DNA from: DASSBQ01 sp040981125
Lineage (GTDB): Bacteria; Nitrospirota; Nitrospiria; Nitrospirales; Nitrospiraceae
Reading direction: 5' to 3'
Assembly: GCA_040981125.1 (NCBI GenBank)
Contig: JANRMQ010000005.1
Location: 201,463-265,462 of the forward strand
DNA length: 64,000 bases
The stretch's first letter is position 1. Every line of letters starts with the position of its first letter. Positions 41,601 to 50,400 of the stretch are shown one piece after another. The translations under genes were made by a program, and so were the position numbers. Below the pieces are notes generated by a model, which was not told where the DNA came from, did no database searches, and saw nothing but the letters and a program-made list of their open reading frames with translations.

Positions 41601-41739
41601 GACCATCGGGACACTCTTCACGCTGTTCGTCGTTCCCGTGTTCTACTCTCTCATCGCGGCCGAACACCGGCAGAGCACCATCTCGGAGGAATCGGAAGAA
41701 GTAGAGGAGGACCTCCTCATGGCGGGGGCCAAGGGGTGA
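38653..41739 (+). CDS. RND multidrug efflux permease (HAE1 family)
   Basis: 1028 residues from the ATG at 38653 (GAGGGA upstream). AcrB/MexB-type proton-drug antiporter with 12 membrane helices and two large periplasmic loops. Landmarks: FIKHPVLAVVVNLVIVLAGW, TTLPVQQYPKI, the proton-relay VGLVVDDAIVVVENVERH, LIAKNGILIVEFANQ with the conserved Lys, and GPGAAARNSIGMVLVTGM. It ends ATGAAAC-free at TGA (41737-41739), which overlaps the GTG of the NAT gene. It follows its adaptor by 19 bp. Closer to heavy substrate pumps of the MexF/CzcA-like multidrug group than to metal CusA types, since the metal Met triad is not seen. No outer-membrane partner nearby. Confidence 0.94.
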   Translation: MRAFTDIFIKHPVLAVVVNLVIVLAGWRALTTLPVQQYPKIESSSVIITTVYYGAGAETVRGFLSTPIERVVSAIAGVDYVESTSRAGVSTVTVHLKLNHNSTAALAEVTARLQQVRSELPPEAEPPVIEVQRADRPYASFYLSFSSTERSVPAVTDWLLRTLQPQFATVAGVQRVTIEGGRQIAMRVWIDPDRLAALNLSPGDVQDALRRNNYLAAVGRTKGNLVQVNLLANTDLRSAEEFENLIVADRGGAIVRLRDVARVEREAEEADMVAKYNETEGVYLGVWPVPGANEIEVAHRLRDEMERIRPTLPKDIEMRLVWDGTMFMRNALEEITKTLGETILIVAVVVFLFMGSVRTALVPLVAMPVSLVGAAIFMFAFGFSLNLLTILAIVLSVGLVVDDAIVVVENVERHVRQGKSRIEAALIGARELLGPIIAMTITLAAVYTPIGFQGGLTGSLFLEFAITLAVAVVLSGVVAITLSPVMSSRFVHPQGKEGRLTQWVNRGFELVRRRYARLLDGAFLMRWGIVAAALLVMIAAWPLYLFSRQELAPVEDQSHISLFFEASPDSTVAATNREHLHIVRAITAFPETRFTWSLTTAWGGFGGLVAKDWQERTRSTEQMYGEVYGAVSQVPGLRVFPRLDPPLPTPGQYDVELVLQSNVPAEQLLDTTAAVLGAGWQSGKFLYVDTDLKIDLPEARVVLDRERLADLGFDLAGVGRELGTLLGGAYVNRFNYFDRSYKVIPQIGDKDRATVGPLLDLKIRTPGGQLVPVSTFTHIEAGTAPRTLNRFQQRNAVRIFGGVRPGVTKEEGLRVLESAAAAAGPGVVLDYAGESRQIRQEGAALTVTLGFAVVLIYLVLAAQFQSFRDPLIVLLGSVPLAISGALIFSFLDLTTINIYSQVGLITLVGLIAKNGILIVEFANQLQIRGLSRMAAVREASLTRLRPVLMTSAATVFGHLPLVLAAGPGAAARNSIGMVLVTGMTIGTLFTLFVVPVFYSLIAAEHRQSTISEESEEVEEDLLMAGAKG

Positions 41740-42575
41740 AACGCGTCGCAACCACCGCGATCGACTTAGACGCCTACTTCAACCGGATCGGATTTGACGG
41801 CCTGCGTACGCCGACCTTGGATACGTTGCGGGCCATTCAGCTCAAGCATAGCGAAACCATCCCGTTCGAGAACCTCAATCCGTTGATGGGATGGCCCGTG
41901 AGCCTGGACCTGGAATCGCTCCAGCGGAAAATGGTGGCGGAGGGCCGCGGCGGCTATTGCTTTGAGCAGAATCTGTTGCTCAAACATGGGCTCGATGCGC
42001 TGGGTTTCGACGTGACCGGCCTGGCGGCGCGCGTGTTGTGGAATACCCCTGACGGGGTCGTGCTTCCTCGGACTCACATGCTGCTGCTGGTGGTTCTTGA
42101 TGGGCGGCGCTACATTGTGGATGTGGGGTTCGGCGGTGTCACGCTCACCGGGCCGTTGCGGCTCGAACCTGATGTTGAGCAGGCCACGCCGCATGAACCG
42201 TTCCGGTTGATTGCGATCGATGACGAATTTATCGAACAGGTCAAGATCGGCGGCCACTGGGTGTCCTTGTATCGGTTTGATCTGACCGAGCAATTGTTGC
42301 CCGATTACGAGATGGCGAACTGGTATCTGTCCACGCATCCGGATTCCCGATTCGTGACCGGATTGCTGGCAGCCAGGCCGGCGCCGGATCGCCGCTATGC
42401 CTTGCTCAACAATCAGCTGACCGTCCACTATCGGAACGGCGGGAGGGAACGGCGCCTCCTCACCGGCGTCGCCGATATGAGAGAGACGCTGGAACGGTCG
42501 TTTTATCTCGTTTTGCCGGACGCGCCGGAGGTGGAGGCGGTGCTGGCGCGGCTGACGGAAGAAGCGTCTGTGTAA
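41736..42575 (+). CDS. Arylamine N-acetyltransferase
   Basis: 279 residues; the GTG start at 41736 overlaps the pump's stop (GTGA), so translation is coupled. NAT transfers acetyl from acetyl-CoA to arylamines, hydrazines or hydroxylamines. The catalytic triad is complete: Cys75 in GRGGYCFEQN, His114 in PRTHMLLLV, Asp129 in IVDVGFGG. TIPFENLNP and WYLSTHPDSRF are family landmarks. Length is normal (270-290). The coupling to an RND pump suggests that arylamine-type toxins are acetylated and/or exported, an inference from position. The C-terminal segment is usual. Confidence 0.95.
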   Translation: MKRVATTAIDLDAYFNRIGFDGLRTPTLDTLRAIQLKHSETIPFENLNPLMGWPVSLDLESLQRKMVAEGRGGYCFEQNLLLKHGLDALGFDVTGLAARVLWNTPDGVVLPRTHMLLLVVLDGRRYIVDVGFGGVTLTGPLRLEPDVEQATPHEPFRLIAIDDEFIEQVKIGGHWVSLYRFDLTEQLLPDYEMANWYLSTHPDSRFVTGLLAARPAPDRRYALLNNQLTVHYRNGGRERRLLTGVADMRETLERSFYLVLPDAPEVEAVLARLTEEASV

Positions 42576-42702
42576 TCACAGGTAGGACCAATCCGGAGCC
42601 GTGGCATCCAAGAAACAATATCGACTATCCGTTTGCCCGACGTGCCAATAACGGTCAATGAATGTCGCACGCGGTTCACGCGAAGCTTGATATGGAGGCG
42701 CG

Positions 42703-43452
42703 ATGGCGGACAAAGCCCGAGTCACGGAAGTTGCCCCTGATCATTATTGCATTTCAATCTACGTCCCGGAATTCAATCTCCGGTTTAATCATTTCCTGAT
42801 CAAGGACGATGAGCCGCTTCTCTTTCACACGGGTATGAAACAGATGTTCCCGCTCGTGCGGGATGCGGTGGCCGGTCTCATCGACCCCGCGACCCTCCGA
42901 TGGATTTCCTTCAGTCATTTCGAGGCGGACGAGTGCGGAGCATTGAACGAATGGCTTGCGGTGGCGCCGCACGCCGAAGCGGTCTGCGGCTTGGTCGGGG
43001 CGCTGGTCAGCGTGAACGACTATGCCAGTCGGCCGGCGCGGGTCCTGGCGGACGGCGAGGTGCTGAAGACCGGAAGGCACCGCTTCCGGTACCGCCAGAC
43101 GCCGCATGTCCCGCACAATTGGGAAGCCGGTGTCTTGTTCGAGGAAGTCACGGGAACTTTGCTGTGTTCGGATCTCTTCACTCACGAAGGAGACGTGGAA
43201 CCAATCACCAAATCGGACGTGGTAGAGCGGGCACGGCGCTCATTGGTCCAGGGTCAACAGACCCCGTTTGCCAATCCCTATCCCTATACGCCATTGACCG
43301 AGCCGACGTTGCACAGCCTGGCCGATCTGCGCCCGAAACAGTTGGCGCTGATGCATGGGTCGTCGTTTGTCGGGGACGGCGAACGGGCGCTGCGCGAGTT
43401 CGCGGGAGTCATGAAGGAGGTTCTGGGAGCCGAGGAATCCAAGAGTAGGTAG
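42703..43452 (+). CDS. MBL-fold protein related to the flavodiiron (ODP) domain
   Basis: 249 residues. The metallo-beta-lactamase-type fold of oxygen-reducing flavodiiron proteins, without a flavodoxin domain. Metal-ligand pattern H72-x-E74-x-D76 in SFSHFEADECGALN, a second His in the QTPHVPHNWEAG segment, Asp in LLCSDLF, and His in LALMHGSSF. N-terminus TEVAPDHYCISIYVPEFNLRF and FNHFLIKDDEPLLFHTG are typical of the group. Flavodiiron enzymes reduce O2 or NO, but stand-alone ODP domains may have other redox or hydrolytic roles. It is the first of a tight run (ODP, VOC with 2 bp gap, DUF2214). Confidence 0.88.
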   Translation: MADKARVTEVAPDHYCISIYVPEFNLRFNHFLIKDDEPLLFHTGMKQMFPLVRDAVAGLIDPATLRWISFSHFEADECGALNEWLAVAPHAEAVCGLVGALVSVNDYASRPARVLADGEVLKTGRHRFRYRQTPHVPHNWEAGVLFEEVTGTLLCSDLFTHEGDVEPITKSDVVERARRSLVQGQQTPFANPYPYTPLTEPTLHSLADLRPKQLALMHGSSFVGDGERALREFAGVMKEVLGAEESKSR

Positions 43453-43454
43453 CC

Positions 43455-43826
43455 ATGGCGATTGAACTCAACCACACGATCGTGCCGGCGCGCGACAAGG
43501 TCGCCTCAGCGAAGTTCTTCGCGAGGCTGTTCGGGCTTTCGTTCGATGAGAACGCCGTCGGCTATTTCGCACCGGTACGCGTGAATCAGACCTTGACGCT
43601 CGACTACGATGATGATGTGGAGCGATTCGACGTCCATCATTATGCGTTCAAGGTGAGCGAAGCGGAGTTTGATACGATTTTCGGACGCATTCAGGCCGAG
43701 GAAATTCCCTACGGGAGCGAGCCCCATGCATTGGAGGATCGGGCGATCAACCATCGCGGCGGTGGACGAGGGGTCTACTTTCGCGACCCGAACGGACACA
43801 TTCTTGAGCTGCTTACCGTAGGATGA
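43455..43826 (+). CDS. VOC family protein
   Basis: 123 residues, starting 2 bp after the ODP gene's stop, so the two are cotranscribed. Ligand-type residues: His7 (ELNHTIVPARD), His in DVHHYAFKV, and Glu in DPNGHILELLTV. VASAKFFARLFGLSF is the standard VOC helix. The loop GGGRGVYFRDPNGH ends the second module. Likely a metal-dependent lyase, isomerase or binding protein of unknown substrate. Physical linkage to an oxygen-handling ODP protein is suggestive but not decisive. Confidence 0.88.
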   Translation: MAIELNHTIVPARDKVASAKFFARLFGLSFDENAVGYFAPVRVNQTLTLDYDDDVERFDVHHYAFKVSEAEFDTIFGRIQAEEIPYGSEPHALEDRAINHRGGGRGVYFRDPNGHILELLTVG

Positions 43827-43839
43827 AAGAAACCGCGCC

Positions 43840-44292
43840 ATGAGCCCATTCCTCGCGTTTCTCCACCACCTCGCTGCATTCACTCTCGTCGCCGCCTTGG
43901 TCATTGAACTGGTTCTGACCAAGGACGACCTTGTGGTCAACAGTGCTCGACGGATTCTGCTTGCTGACCTCGCATTCGGCATCTCGGCGGGCATCGTGCT
44001 GGTCCTCGGATTGCTGCGGGTTGTTTATTTTGAGAAGGGCGCGTCTTATTACTTCCATAGTGTGCCTTTCGTGGCAAAGCTGTCGCTCTTCTTAATGGTA
44101 GGGTTGCTGTCGATCTATCCAACGATGGAGTTCTTGTCCTGGAGAGTGTCCGTGAAACAGGGGCAAGCACCGGCTGTCGCGGACCGTAAAATGCGTGCGA
44201 TTCGCTCGATCATTCACTGGGAACTGGTTGGGGTCGTGCTGATCATTCTCTGTGCCGCACTCATGGCTAAGGGCGTCGGCTATCTGGCATGA
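43840..44292 (+). CDS. DUF2214 family membrane protein
   Basis: 150 residues, four hydrophobic segments (about 5-27, 44-66, 77-97 and 125-148). The family pattern is seen in FLHHLAAFTLVAALVIELVL, RRILLADLAFGISAGIVL, LLRVVYFEKGASYYFHSVPF and FLSWR. DUF2214 proteins are small inner-membrane proteins of unknown function. Two adjacent His in FLHHLAAF could bind heme or metal, but this is speculative. It starts 13 bp after the VOC gene and is the last member of the run. No signal peptide is needed. Confidence 0.85.
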   Translation: MSPFLAFLHHLAAFTLVAALVIELVLTKDDLVVNSARRILLADLAFGISAGIVLVLGLLRVVYFEKGASYYFHSVPFVAKLSLFLMVGLLSIYPTMEFLSWRVSVKQGQAPAVADRKMRAIRSIIHWELVGVVLIILCAALMAKGVGYLA

Positions 44293-44438
44293 CAGACCCG
44301 GCCATGCTGCGATAGGGATGCGGTTTGAAGCGGCGCTTCAGAGGGGGAGAGAGCATACGAAGAATAATGTGACCGGAGAAGCGGCAAAGAGATCGGGACA
44401 AGCCCAAGACATATCCAAGGATCAGAAAGGAGTCACCG

Positions 44439-44924
44439 ATGTCCTATCCGCCTGCCCTCTATCGAGGCGAAGGTGAAATCAGCGCGCGGTTCCATCCTGC
44501 CGATAAACCACCCGACTTGATGATCGGATCCAACACAGCGGTGAATTACCTCGCGACGGGCTCCTCCACCAACGGGCAATTCGGGCTGTATCGATGGGAG
44601 GCCCAGCCTCGCACGAAGGGACCCAAGGCGCACTTCCACAAGACCATGTCCGAGTCGTTCTTCGTCCTCGCCGGGACGATACGGCTGTTCAATGGAGAGC
44701 GATGGATCGACGCCAAGGCGGGCGATTTTCTGTTCGTCCCCGAAGGCGGCATCCACGGTTTTGACAATGACTCCGACGAGCCGGCGGCGATGCTGCTGCT
44801 CTTCGCCCCGGGCGCGCCGCGGGAGGGGTATTTCGAAGCGCTCGCCGAGAAAGCCGCCGGGCGCCGGTTCAGCGACGAGGAATGGCTGGACGTCTGCCGC
44901 CGCCACGACAATTACTTTATTTGA
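44439..44924 (+). CDS. Cupin-domain protein
   Basis: 161 residues; AGAAAGGAG lies 7 bp before the ATG. A single cupin: the motif KAHFHKTMSESFFVLAGTIR (His, His, Glu) and DFLFVPEGGIHGFDNDSDEP with the third His. These are the metal ligands of cupin 2 enzymes. The N-terminus (YRGEGEISARFHPADKP) and the C-terminus (RRFSDEEWLDVCRRHDNYFI) are common to a family of uncharacterised cupins. Likely a dioxygenase or isomerase, or a binding protein, of unknown substrate. A nested palindrome begins 2 bp after the stop. Confidence 0.85.
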   Translation: MSYPPALYRGEGEISARFHPADKPPDLMIGSNTAVNYLATGSSTNGQFGLYRWEAQPRTKGPKAHFHKTMSESFFVLAGTIRLFNGERWIDAKAGDFLFVPEGGIHGFDNDSDEPAAMLLLFAPGAPREGYFEALAEKAAGRRFSDEEWLDVCRRHDNYFI

Positions 44925-44926
44925 CT

Positions 44927-45114
44927 TAGGAGCCTGTCCGACATTGACCTTTCTACTGCGGCAAACGATGCACCGGTATCTGCTTTGTTCTCAGCCCAGA
45001 AAAACCCTCAACGTATTCCAGTGAATACGCCTCCGGTTTTTCTGCGCCTGCGGCCTTGCATCTGCCGGCGCCTCCTTCGCCTCGTGACGAACGGCAATGT
45101 CAGACAGGCTCCTA
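44927..45114 (+). repeat. 188-bp nested palindromic element
   Basis: The ends, 44927-44946 and 45095-45114, are inverted copies of TAGGAGCCTGTCNGACATTG with one mismatch. Inside are two more perfect arms: CAGAAAAACC (44997-45006) with GGTTTTTCTG (45035-45044), and CGTATTC (45012-45018) with GAATACG (45023-45029). No protein is encoded. It fits a MITE or a large 3' stem-loop after the cupin gene. Different termini from the 10443-10687 element. Confidence 0.65.
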
Positions 45115-45202
45115 CCGGCACAATCCATCTGAGATACGAAGCCAAGTCGAGCGAGACAGGGAAGTGATGACCCGGAGCCATCTGAAAACGAGGGAGGTCT
45201 CA

Positions 45203-45670
45203 ATGTCAGCTACAGTCAAGCCGATTCCTGAAGGGTATGAGGGAGCGACTCCCTATCTCATCGTGAATGGAGCGTCAAAGGCCTTGGACTTCTACAAACA
45301 GGCCTTCGGTGCGACGGAGCGAATGCGGATGCCGGCTCCCGGCGGGAAGGTGGGGCACGCGGAAATCGCAATCGGGAAGGCTCTCATCATGTTGGCCGAT
45401 GAATTCCCCGACATGAATTGCAAAGGTCCACAGTCCTTCGGCGGCTCGCCGGTGAGCATCATGATCTACGTTGAGGATGTTGATCGATTCGTTCAGCGGG
45501 CCGTTGATGCCGGCGCAAAACTGGTCAGGCCGGTGGAGAACAAATTCTATGGCGATCGGGGGGCGAGCCTGGAGGATCCCTTCGGGCATCAATGGCACTT
45601 TGCGACGCATGTGGAGGATGTGCCGCCCGATGAAATGGAAAAACGCGCCAAGGCTTTCGCGAAACAATAG
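45203..45670 (+). CDS. VOC family protein (PhnB-like)
   Basis: 155 residues from the ATG at 45203 (GGGAGG 7 bp upstream; an open frame upstream is not protein-like). The PhnB/DUF1428-like pattern: GYEGATPYLIVNGASKALDF, FGATERMRMPAPGGKVGHAEI, VSIMIYVEDVDRFVQRAVD, YGDRGASLEDPFGHQWHFATH. Members resemble fosfomycin-resistance and glyoxalase folds, but ligands are often degenerate: His in GHAEI and His or Glu near the end could still bind metal. It is followed by another VOC gene 27 bp later. Confidence 0.88.
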   Translation: MSATVKPIPEGYEGATPYLIVNGASKALDFYKQAFGATERMRMPAPGGKVGHAEIAIGKALIMLADEFPDMNCKGPQSFGGSPVSIMIYVEDVDRFVQRAVDAGAKLVRPVENKFYGDRGASLEDPFGHQWHFATHVEDVPPDEMEKRAKAFAKQ

Positions 45671-45697
45671 AAAGGCGGATAAAGCGCACAAAGCATC

Positions 45698-46078
45698 ATG
45701 TTTCCATTCGGTCACATTGACCTAAGAGCCCGCGATGTAGACGCCGTCTATCCGTTCTATGCCAGAATACTCCCTGAATTGGGATTTCGGAATGAATGGC
45801 GGGGACAGAACACGTTTTCGTTTCAGGCTGAGGGGAGGTTTCCGAAATTATCATGGTTTGGCGTGATCGAAGACCGCAATCACGTTCCCAATGCCATAAG
45901 GATTGCTTTTGCAGTTGAGAGCTGCGAGGAAGTAGATCGGTTGGCTAAAATTGTCCGAGCCGCCGGAGCCATCAATATTGAAGGGCCGGAGGACATGCCA
46001 TACACCCGAGTATACTATGCAATGTATTTTGAAGATCCATCCGGCAATCGGCTCGAAATCTATTGTTGCGAAGAGTAG
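45698..46078 (+). CDS. VOC family protein
   Basis: 126 residues. Landmarks: FGHIDLRARDVDAVYPFYARIL, and DPSGNRLEIYCCEE at the end with His, Glu as ligands; middle YTRVYYAMYFEDP provides no His. The substrate is unknown. It starts 27 bp after the PhnB-like gene, so the two VOC proteins are probably cotranscribed. A short minus-strand frame crossing its 3' end has some protein-like residues but no support. Confidence 0.8.
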   Translation: MFPFGHIDLRARDVDAVYPFYARILPELGFRNEWRGQNTFSFQAEGRFPKLSWFGVIEDRNHVPNAIRIAFAVESCEEVDRLAKIVRAAGAINIEGPEDMPYTRVYYAMYFEDPSGNRLEIYCCEE

Positions 46079-46221
46079 CCATCTTGCCTTCTCGACAGCG
46101 ATGAACTGCTGGTGATGCAGGCCGTCACGCTCATTGTTCCGGATCACACCCTTGATTTGTCTACGCAGTTCATCGATCCTAGGCCATAGCTGCGTGAGAG
46201 AGTCCGTTCTTGTTGAAGACC

Positions 46222-47442
46222 ATGATGATCAATTCCACCGCCGCATGTCTGCTGATGGTTGCCGCGCTGGCTACCGGGCTCACCGGCCTGGCCGGCTGCA
46301 AGCAAGAATCCGTTTCCTCTCCACCGCCTCCGATCCCGCAGGTGGACGTTGTCGAAGTCGCGTATCAAACCGTCCCGGATGAACCGGAATTCATCGGGGA
46401 AGCGGAGGCGTCCCGCATTGTGGAAATCCGTTCGCAAGTGACCGGCATCATGAAGGAGCGGTATTTCTCCGAAGGCCGCGACGTCCGTAAAGGAGAACCG
46501 CTGTATCAAATTGATCCGGTGCCGTTCAAGGCCGCCTACATCAGCGCAAAGGCAAGGGTGTCCCAAGCCAAAGCCAGGCTGGTCCAAGCCAAGCAAAACC
46601 TCGCGCGGGTCAAACCGCTCTTGGCCGAGCAGGCGGTCAGCCAGAAGGACCTGGACGATGCGGTGGCCGAAGAGTTGGCGGCGAAAGCGGCGCTGGAGGC
46701 CGCGGACGGGGATGTGGTGAAAGCCAAGTTCGATCTCGATAATACCTTGATTGCCGCGCCCACCGATGGGCTGATCGAACGGACCCGCTATTATGAGGGG
46801 CGCTTGGTCACGGCCCAGACTGACCTGTTGACGGTCATCCATCAACTCGATCCGATGTATGTCATCGTGAGCGCTCCGGAGAGCTTCCTCCTCAAACGGC
46901 GCCGGGATATCATCGCCAAACGCATCCAGCATCCGGGGATCTACAAATTGACCGGCATCATTACCTTCGTGGACGGCACGACGTACCAGCATGAAGGCGT
47001 GTTGGATTTTGCCGGCGTAGGGCTACGCGCGGAAACAGGCTCGCGACAGGCGCGCGTCGTATTCCCCAATCCCGATCGCGTCCTCATGCCGGGACAGTTC
47101 GTCACAGTCCGGTTCCACGGCGTGTCGAAGCCCAATTCCATCCTGGTCCCGCAACGGGCGGTGCAACAAGGACCCAAGGGCCCCATTCTCTTTATCGTCG
47201 GCGAGGGAAACAAGGTCGAAGTTCGTGATGTCAAAGCGACCGTATGGCGAGGCAATGACTGGCTCATCGAAGAAGGCGTACGCCCCGGCGAGCAGGTCAT
47301 GGTCGACGGCTTCACTCGCGCGCAACCGGGAATGGAAGTGAAGCCGGTGAAGGTCGCAGCACAAACTCCGGCTGCGGATGGATCCCCGCCTGCCTCGTCG
47401 GAGGGCCAGCCGGCCGCGCCTGCCGTTCGCGAAGGAACTTGA
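46222..47442 (+). CDS. RND efflux periplasmic adaptor (lipoprotein)
   Basis: 406 residues from the ATG at 46222; the frame opens at a TTG (46210). The signal peptide ends in a lipobox, LTGLAGC, so the protein is probably lipid-anchored (AcrA/MexA style). HlyD/AcrA pattern: FIGEAEASRIVEIRSQVTGIM, an Ala/Lys-rich coiled-coil hairpin, TLIAAPTDGLIERTRYYEGRLV, PMYVIVSAPESFLL, and ARVVFPNPDRVLMPGQFVTVRF. The C-terminal Pro/Ala-rich tail is unusual but typical of tails in this group. The stop codon overlaps the pump's ATG (TGATG). It is 143 bp from the VOC gene. Confidence 0.93.
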   Translation: MMINSTAACLLMVAALATGLTGLAGCKQESVSSPPPPIPQVDVVEVAYQTVPDEPEFIGEAEASRIVEIRSQVTGIMKERYFSEGRDVRKGEPLYQIDPVPFKAAYISAKARVSQAKARLVQAKQNLARVKPLLAEQAVSQKDLDDAVAEELAAKAALEAADGDVVKAKFDLDNTLIAAPTDGLIERTRYYEGRLVTAQTDLLTVIHQLDPMYVIVSAPESFLLKRRRDIIAKRIQHPGIYKLTGIITFVDGTTYQHEGVLDFAGVGLRAETGSRQARVVFPNPDRVLMPGQFVTVRFHGVSKPNSILVPQRAVQQGPKGPILFIVGEGNKVEVRDVKATVWRGNDWLIEEGVRPGEQVMVDGFTRAQPGMEVKPVKVAAQTPAADGSPPASSEGQPAAPAVREGT

Positions 47443-50400
47443 TGAGTTTCGCCTTCTTCATCGATCGGCCTATCTTCGCCTCGGTCCTGTCGATCATTAT
47501 CATGGTGGTGGGTCTGGTGGCGATGCAGGTCCTGCCGGTCGCCCAGTTCCCGCCGATCACGCCCCCTATGGTGCAAATCGAAGCGGACTATCCGGGCGCC
47601 AGCGCGGAAGTGGTCGCCGAATCGGTGGCGCGGCCGATCGAGTTGCAACTCCCGGGCATCGACAATCTGCTCTACTTCGACTCGACGAGCACCAACGACG
47701 GCCACATGACGATCCGGCTGACGTTCGAGATCGGGACGGATGTCGATATCGCGCAGGTTCAGACGCAGAATCGACAGAAATTGGCGGAACCGCAACTTCC
47801 CCCGGAAGTCATTCGTCAGGGGATCACGGTGAAGAAGATGTCTCCGGATCTCCTCACGGTTATGGTGCTGCAATCTGATGACCCGCAGCAGGACGCCTTT
47901 ACCTTATCCAACTTCGCCATTCTCCGCATGATCGACAACATCAAACGGTTGCCCGGCGTGGGAGACGCGCTGGTCTTCGGACAGCAGAACTACAGCATGC
48001 GGCTGATCCTCAATCCCGTCCGCATGGCCCAGTTGAATCTCACGCCGACGGATATCGTGGCGGTCGTGCGTGAGCAGAATCGGGACTTTCCGGCCGGGAC
48101 GGTAGGACGGGAACCGATGCCGAACGGCACGGAACTCACGCTTCCGCTCATCACGGAAGGCCGGATGTCGGAGGTCGGCGAGTTCGAGGAGATGATCGTC
48201 CGCGCCATGCCGAACGGATCGATCGTCCGTCTTAAAGACGTGGCGCGGATCGAACTGGGAGCGCAGTCCTATGTGCTCGAGGGCAAGTACAAGCGGAAAC
48301 CGACCGCGCTGCTGCTGACGTTCCTTTCGCCGGGGGCCAATGCGCTCGATACGGTGAAGCGCATCCGGCACGAGATGGAGGAACTCAGTACGATTTTCCC
48401 GCCCGGCGTCACGTACGATATACCGTACGACACGACGCGCTTCGTCGAAGTGTCGATCGACGAAGTCATCGCCACCCTGCGGGATGCGATGATCCTGGTG
48501 CTGCTCGTCGTGTTTGTCTTTCTCCAAAGTTGGCGAGCCACGTTGATTCCCGCCGCCGCGGTGCCGGTGTCCTTGATCGGCACCTTTGCCGGCATGTCGG
48601 CCCTCGGCTTCTCGATCAATACCCTTACGCTGTTCGGCTTGGTGCTGGCGATCGGGATCGTCGTCGATGACGCCATCGTGGTCGTCGAAAACGTCGAACG
48701 CCACATGGCCAACGGGCTGTCGCCGAAAGAGGCGGCGAAGAAGGCCATGACCGAAGTGACGGGACCGGTGATCGCGATTGTGCTGGTGCTCTGCGCCGTC
48801 TTCGTGCCGGTCGGATTTCTCGGCGGCATCACCGGCCAATTGTACAAGCAGTTCGCGATCACGATTGCGGTGTCGGTCGCGATCTCCGGGTTTGTCGCTC
48901 TGACATTGAGCCCCGCCCTCTGCGCGATCGTATTGAAACCGGGAGGGCATGAGGCTCGGCGAGGATTCTTCGGGCTGTTCAATCGGGCATTTGATTGGGT
49001 CCAACATCATTACGCCGTGAGCGTGGGGTTTACGCTGAAACATACGATGCTGTCGCTCGCCATCTTCGGCATCATCATTCTCGCCGCAGCCGGTCTATTC
49101 AGGACCGTACCGATGGCCTTCTTGCCCGAGGAAGATCAGGGCTACTTCATTACCGTCGTGCAGCTTCCGGACGGCGCGTCCAAGAAGCGGACGGATGCCG
49201 TCCTGGACAAGGTCGAGCAATATTATCTGACAATTCCGGGAGTCTACGGCACCCAGACACTTTCAGGTCAGAATTTCGTGTTCAACACGCGCGGCACGAA
49301 TACGGCGACCATGTTCGCGCCGCTCAAACATTGGGATGAGCGGAAGGGCAAAGAGGACCACGTCTCAAGCATCATCGGCGGCGCGTTTCGCGAGTTCGCC
49401 AAGATACCGGAAGCCCTCGTCCTCGCGTTCAATGCGCCGTCCATTAGAGGGCTCGGCGCCACGGGCGGTTTTTCCGTCCAGGTTCAAGACCCCAGCGGCG
49501 GGGATTTCAAGCGGTTCGCGGCGCTGGCCCAAGAGTTCGTCGCCAAGGCCAGGCAGGATCCGGCAATCGGCGCCGCCAGCACCACGTTTCGCGTGAGCGC
49601 CCCCCGCGTGCATGCCAAAATCAATCGCGAGCGGGCAAAATCGTTGGGGGTGCCGATTTCGGAAGTCTTCGATACGCTGCAGGCCTTCTTCGGGAATCTC
49701 TACGTGAACGACTTCGTCAAATTCGGCCGGGTCTATCGTGTCCAAACGGAAGCGGAGCCGCAATACCGCTCGAGTCCGTCGGATATCAGTAAAATCTACG
49801 TGCGTGCGTTCAACGCCACGAACGGGCAAGGGCCGACGATGATCCCGCTCGACACCGTCGTGACCACAAGCTACAGCAGCGGCCCCGATCCGGTGACGCA
49901 CTTCAATGGGTACAATACCGCGCTCGTGCTCGGCGCGGCGGCCCCCGGTTATAGCTCCGGTCAAGCGCTCGATGCGTTGGAGCGGGCGGCGCAGGAGGTA
50001 CTGACTCCTCAAGGGCTTGATATTGATTGGAGCGGCATCTCCTATCAGGAACGCCAGGTCGGCGCGCAATCGGTGTTGGCCTTTGGATTCGGATTGCTCA
50101 TGGTGTTTCTCGTGCTGGCGGCCCAATACGAGAGCTGGACCGTGCCGTTTGCGGTGATCCTCGCCGTGCCGTTCGGCGTGTTCGGCGCGTTGCTGGCGGT
50201 ATGGCTCTTCAGCATGGCGAATGACATTTATTTCCAGATCGGGTTAGTGACGCTCATCGGCTTGGCGGCGAAGAACGCCATCCTCATCGTAGAATTCGCC
50301 AATCAGCGGTATGAGCATGGGCTCTCGTTGTACGAGGCGGCGATGGAAGCGGCCAGGCTGCGCTTCCGGCCGATCATCATGACCTCGATGGCCTTCATCC

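Noticed and set aside
46080..46205. Minus-strand frame reading IDELRRQIKGVIRNNERDG before the second RND adaptor
   Set aside because: Looks somewhat protein-like but has no start or ribosome site, runs antisense into the VOC gene and matches no family I know.
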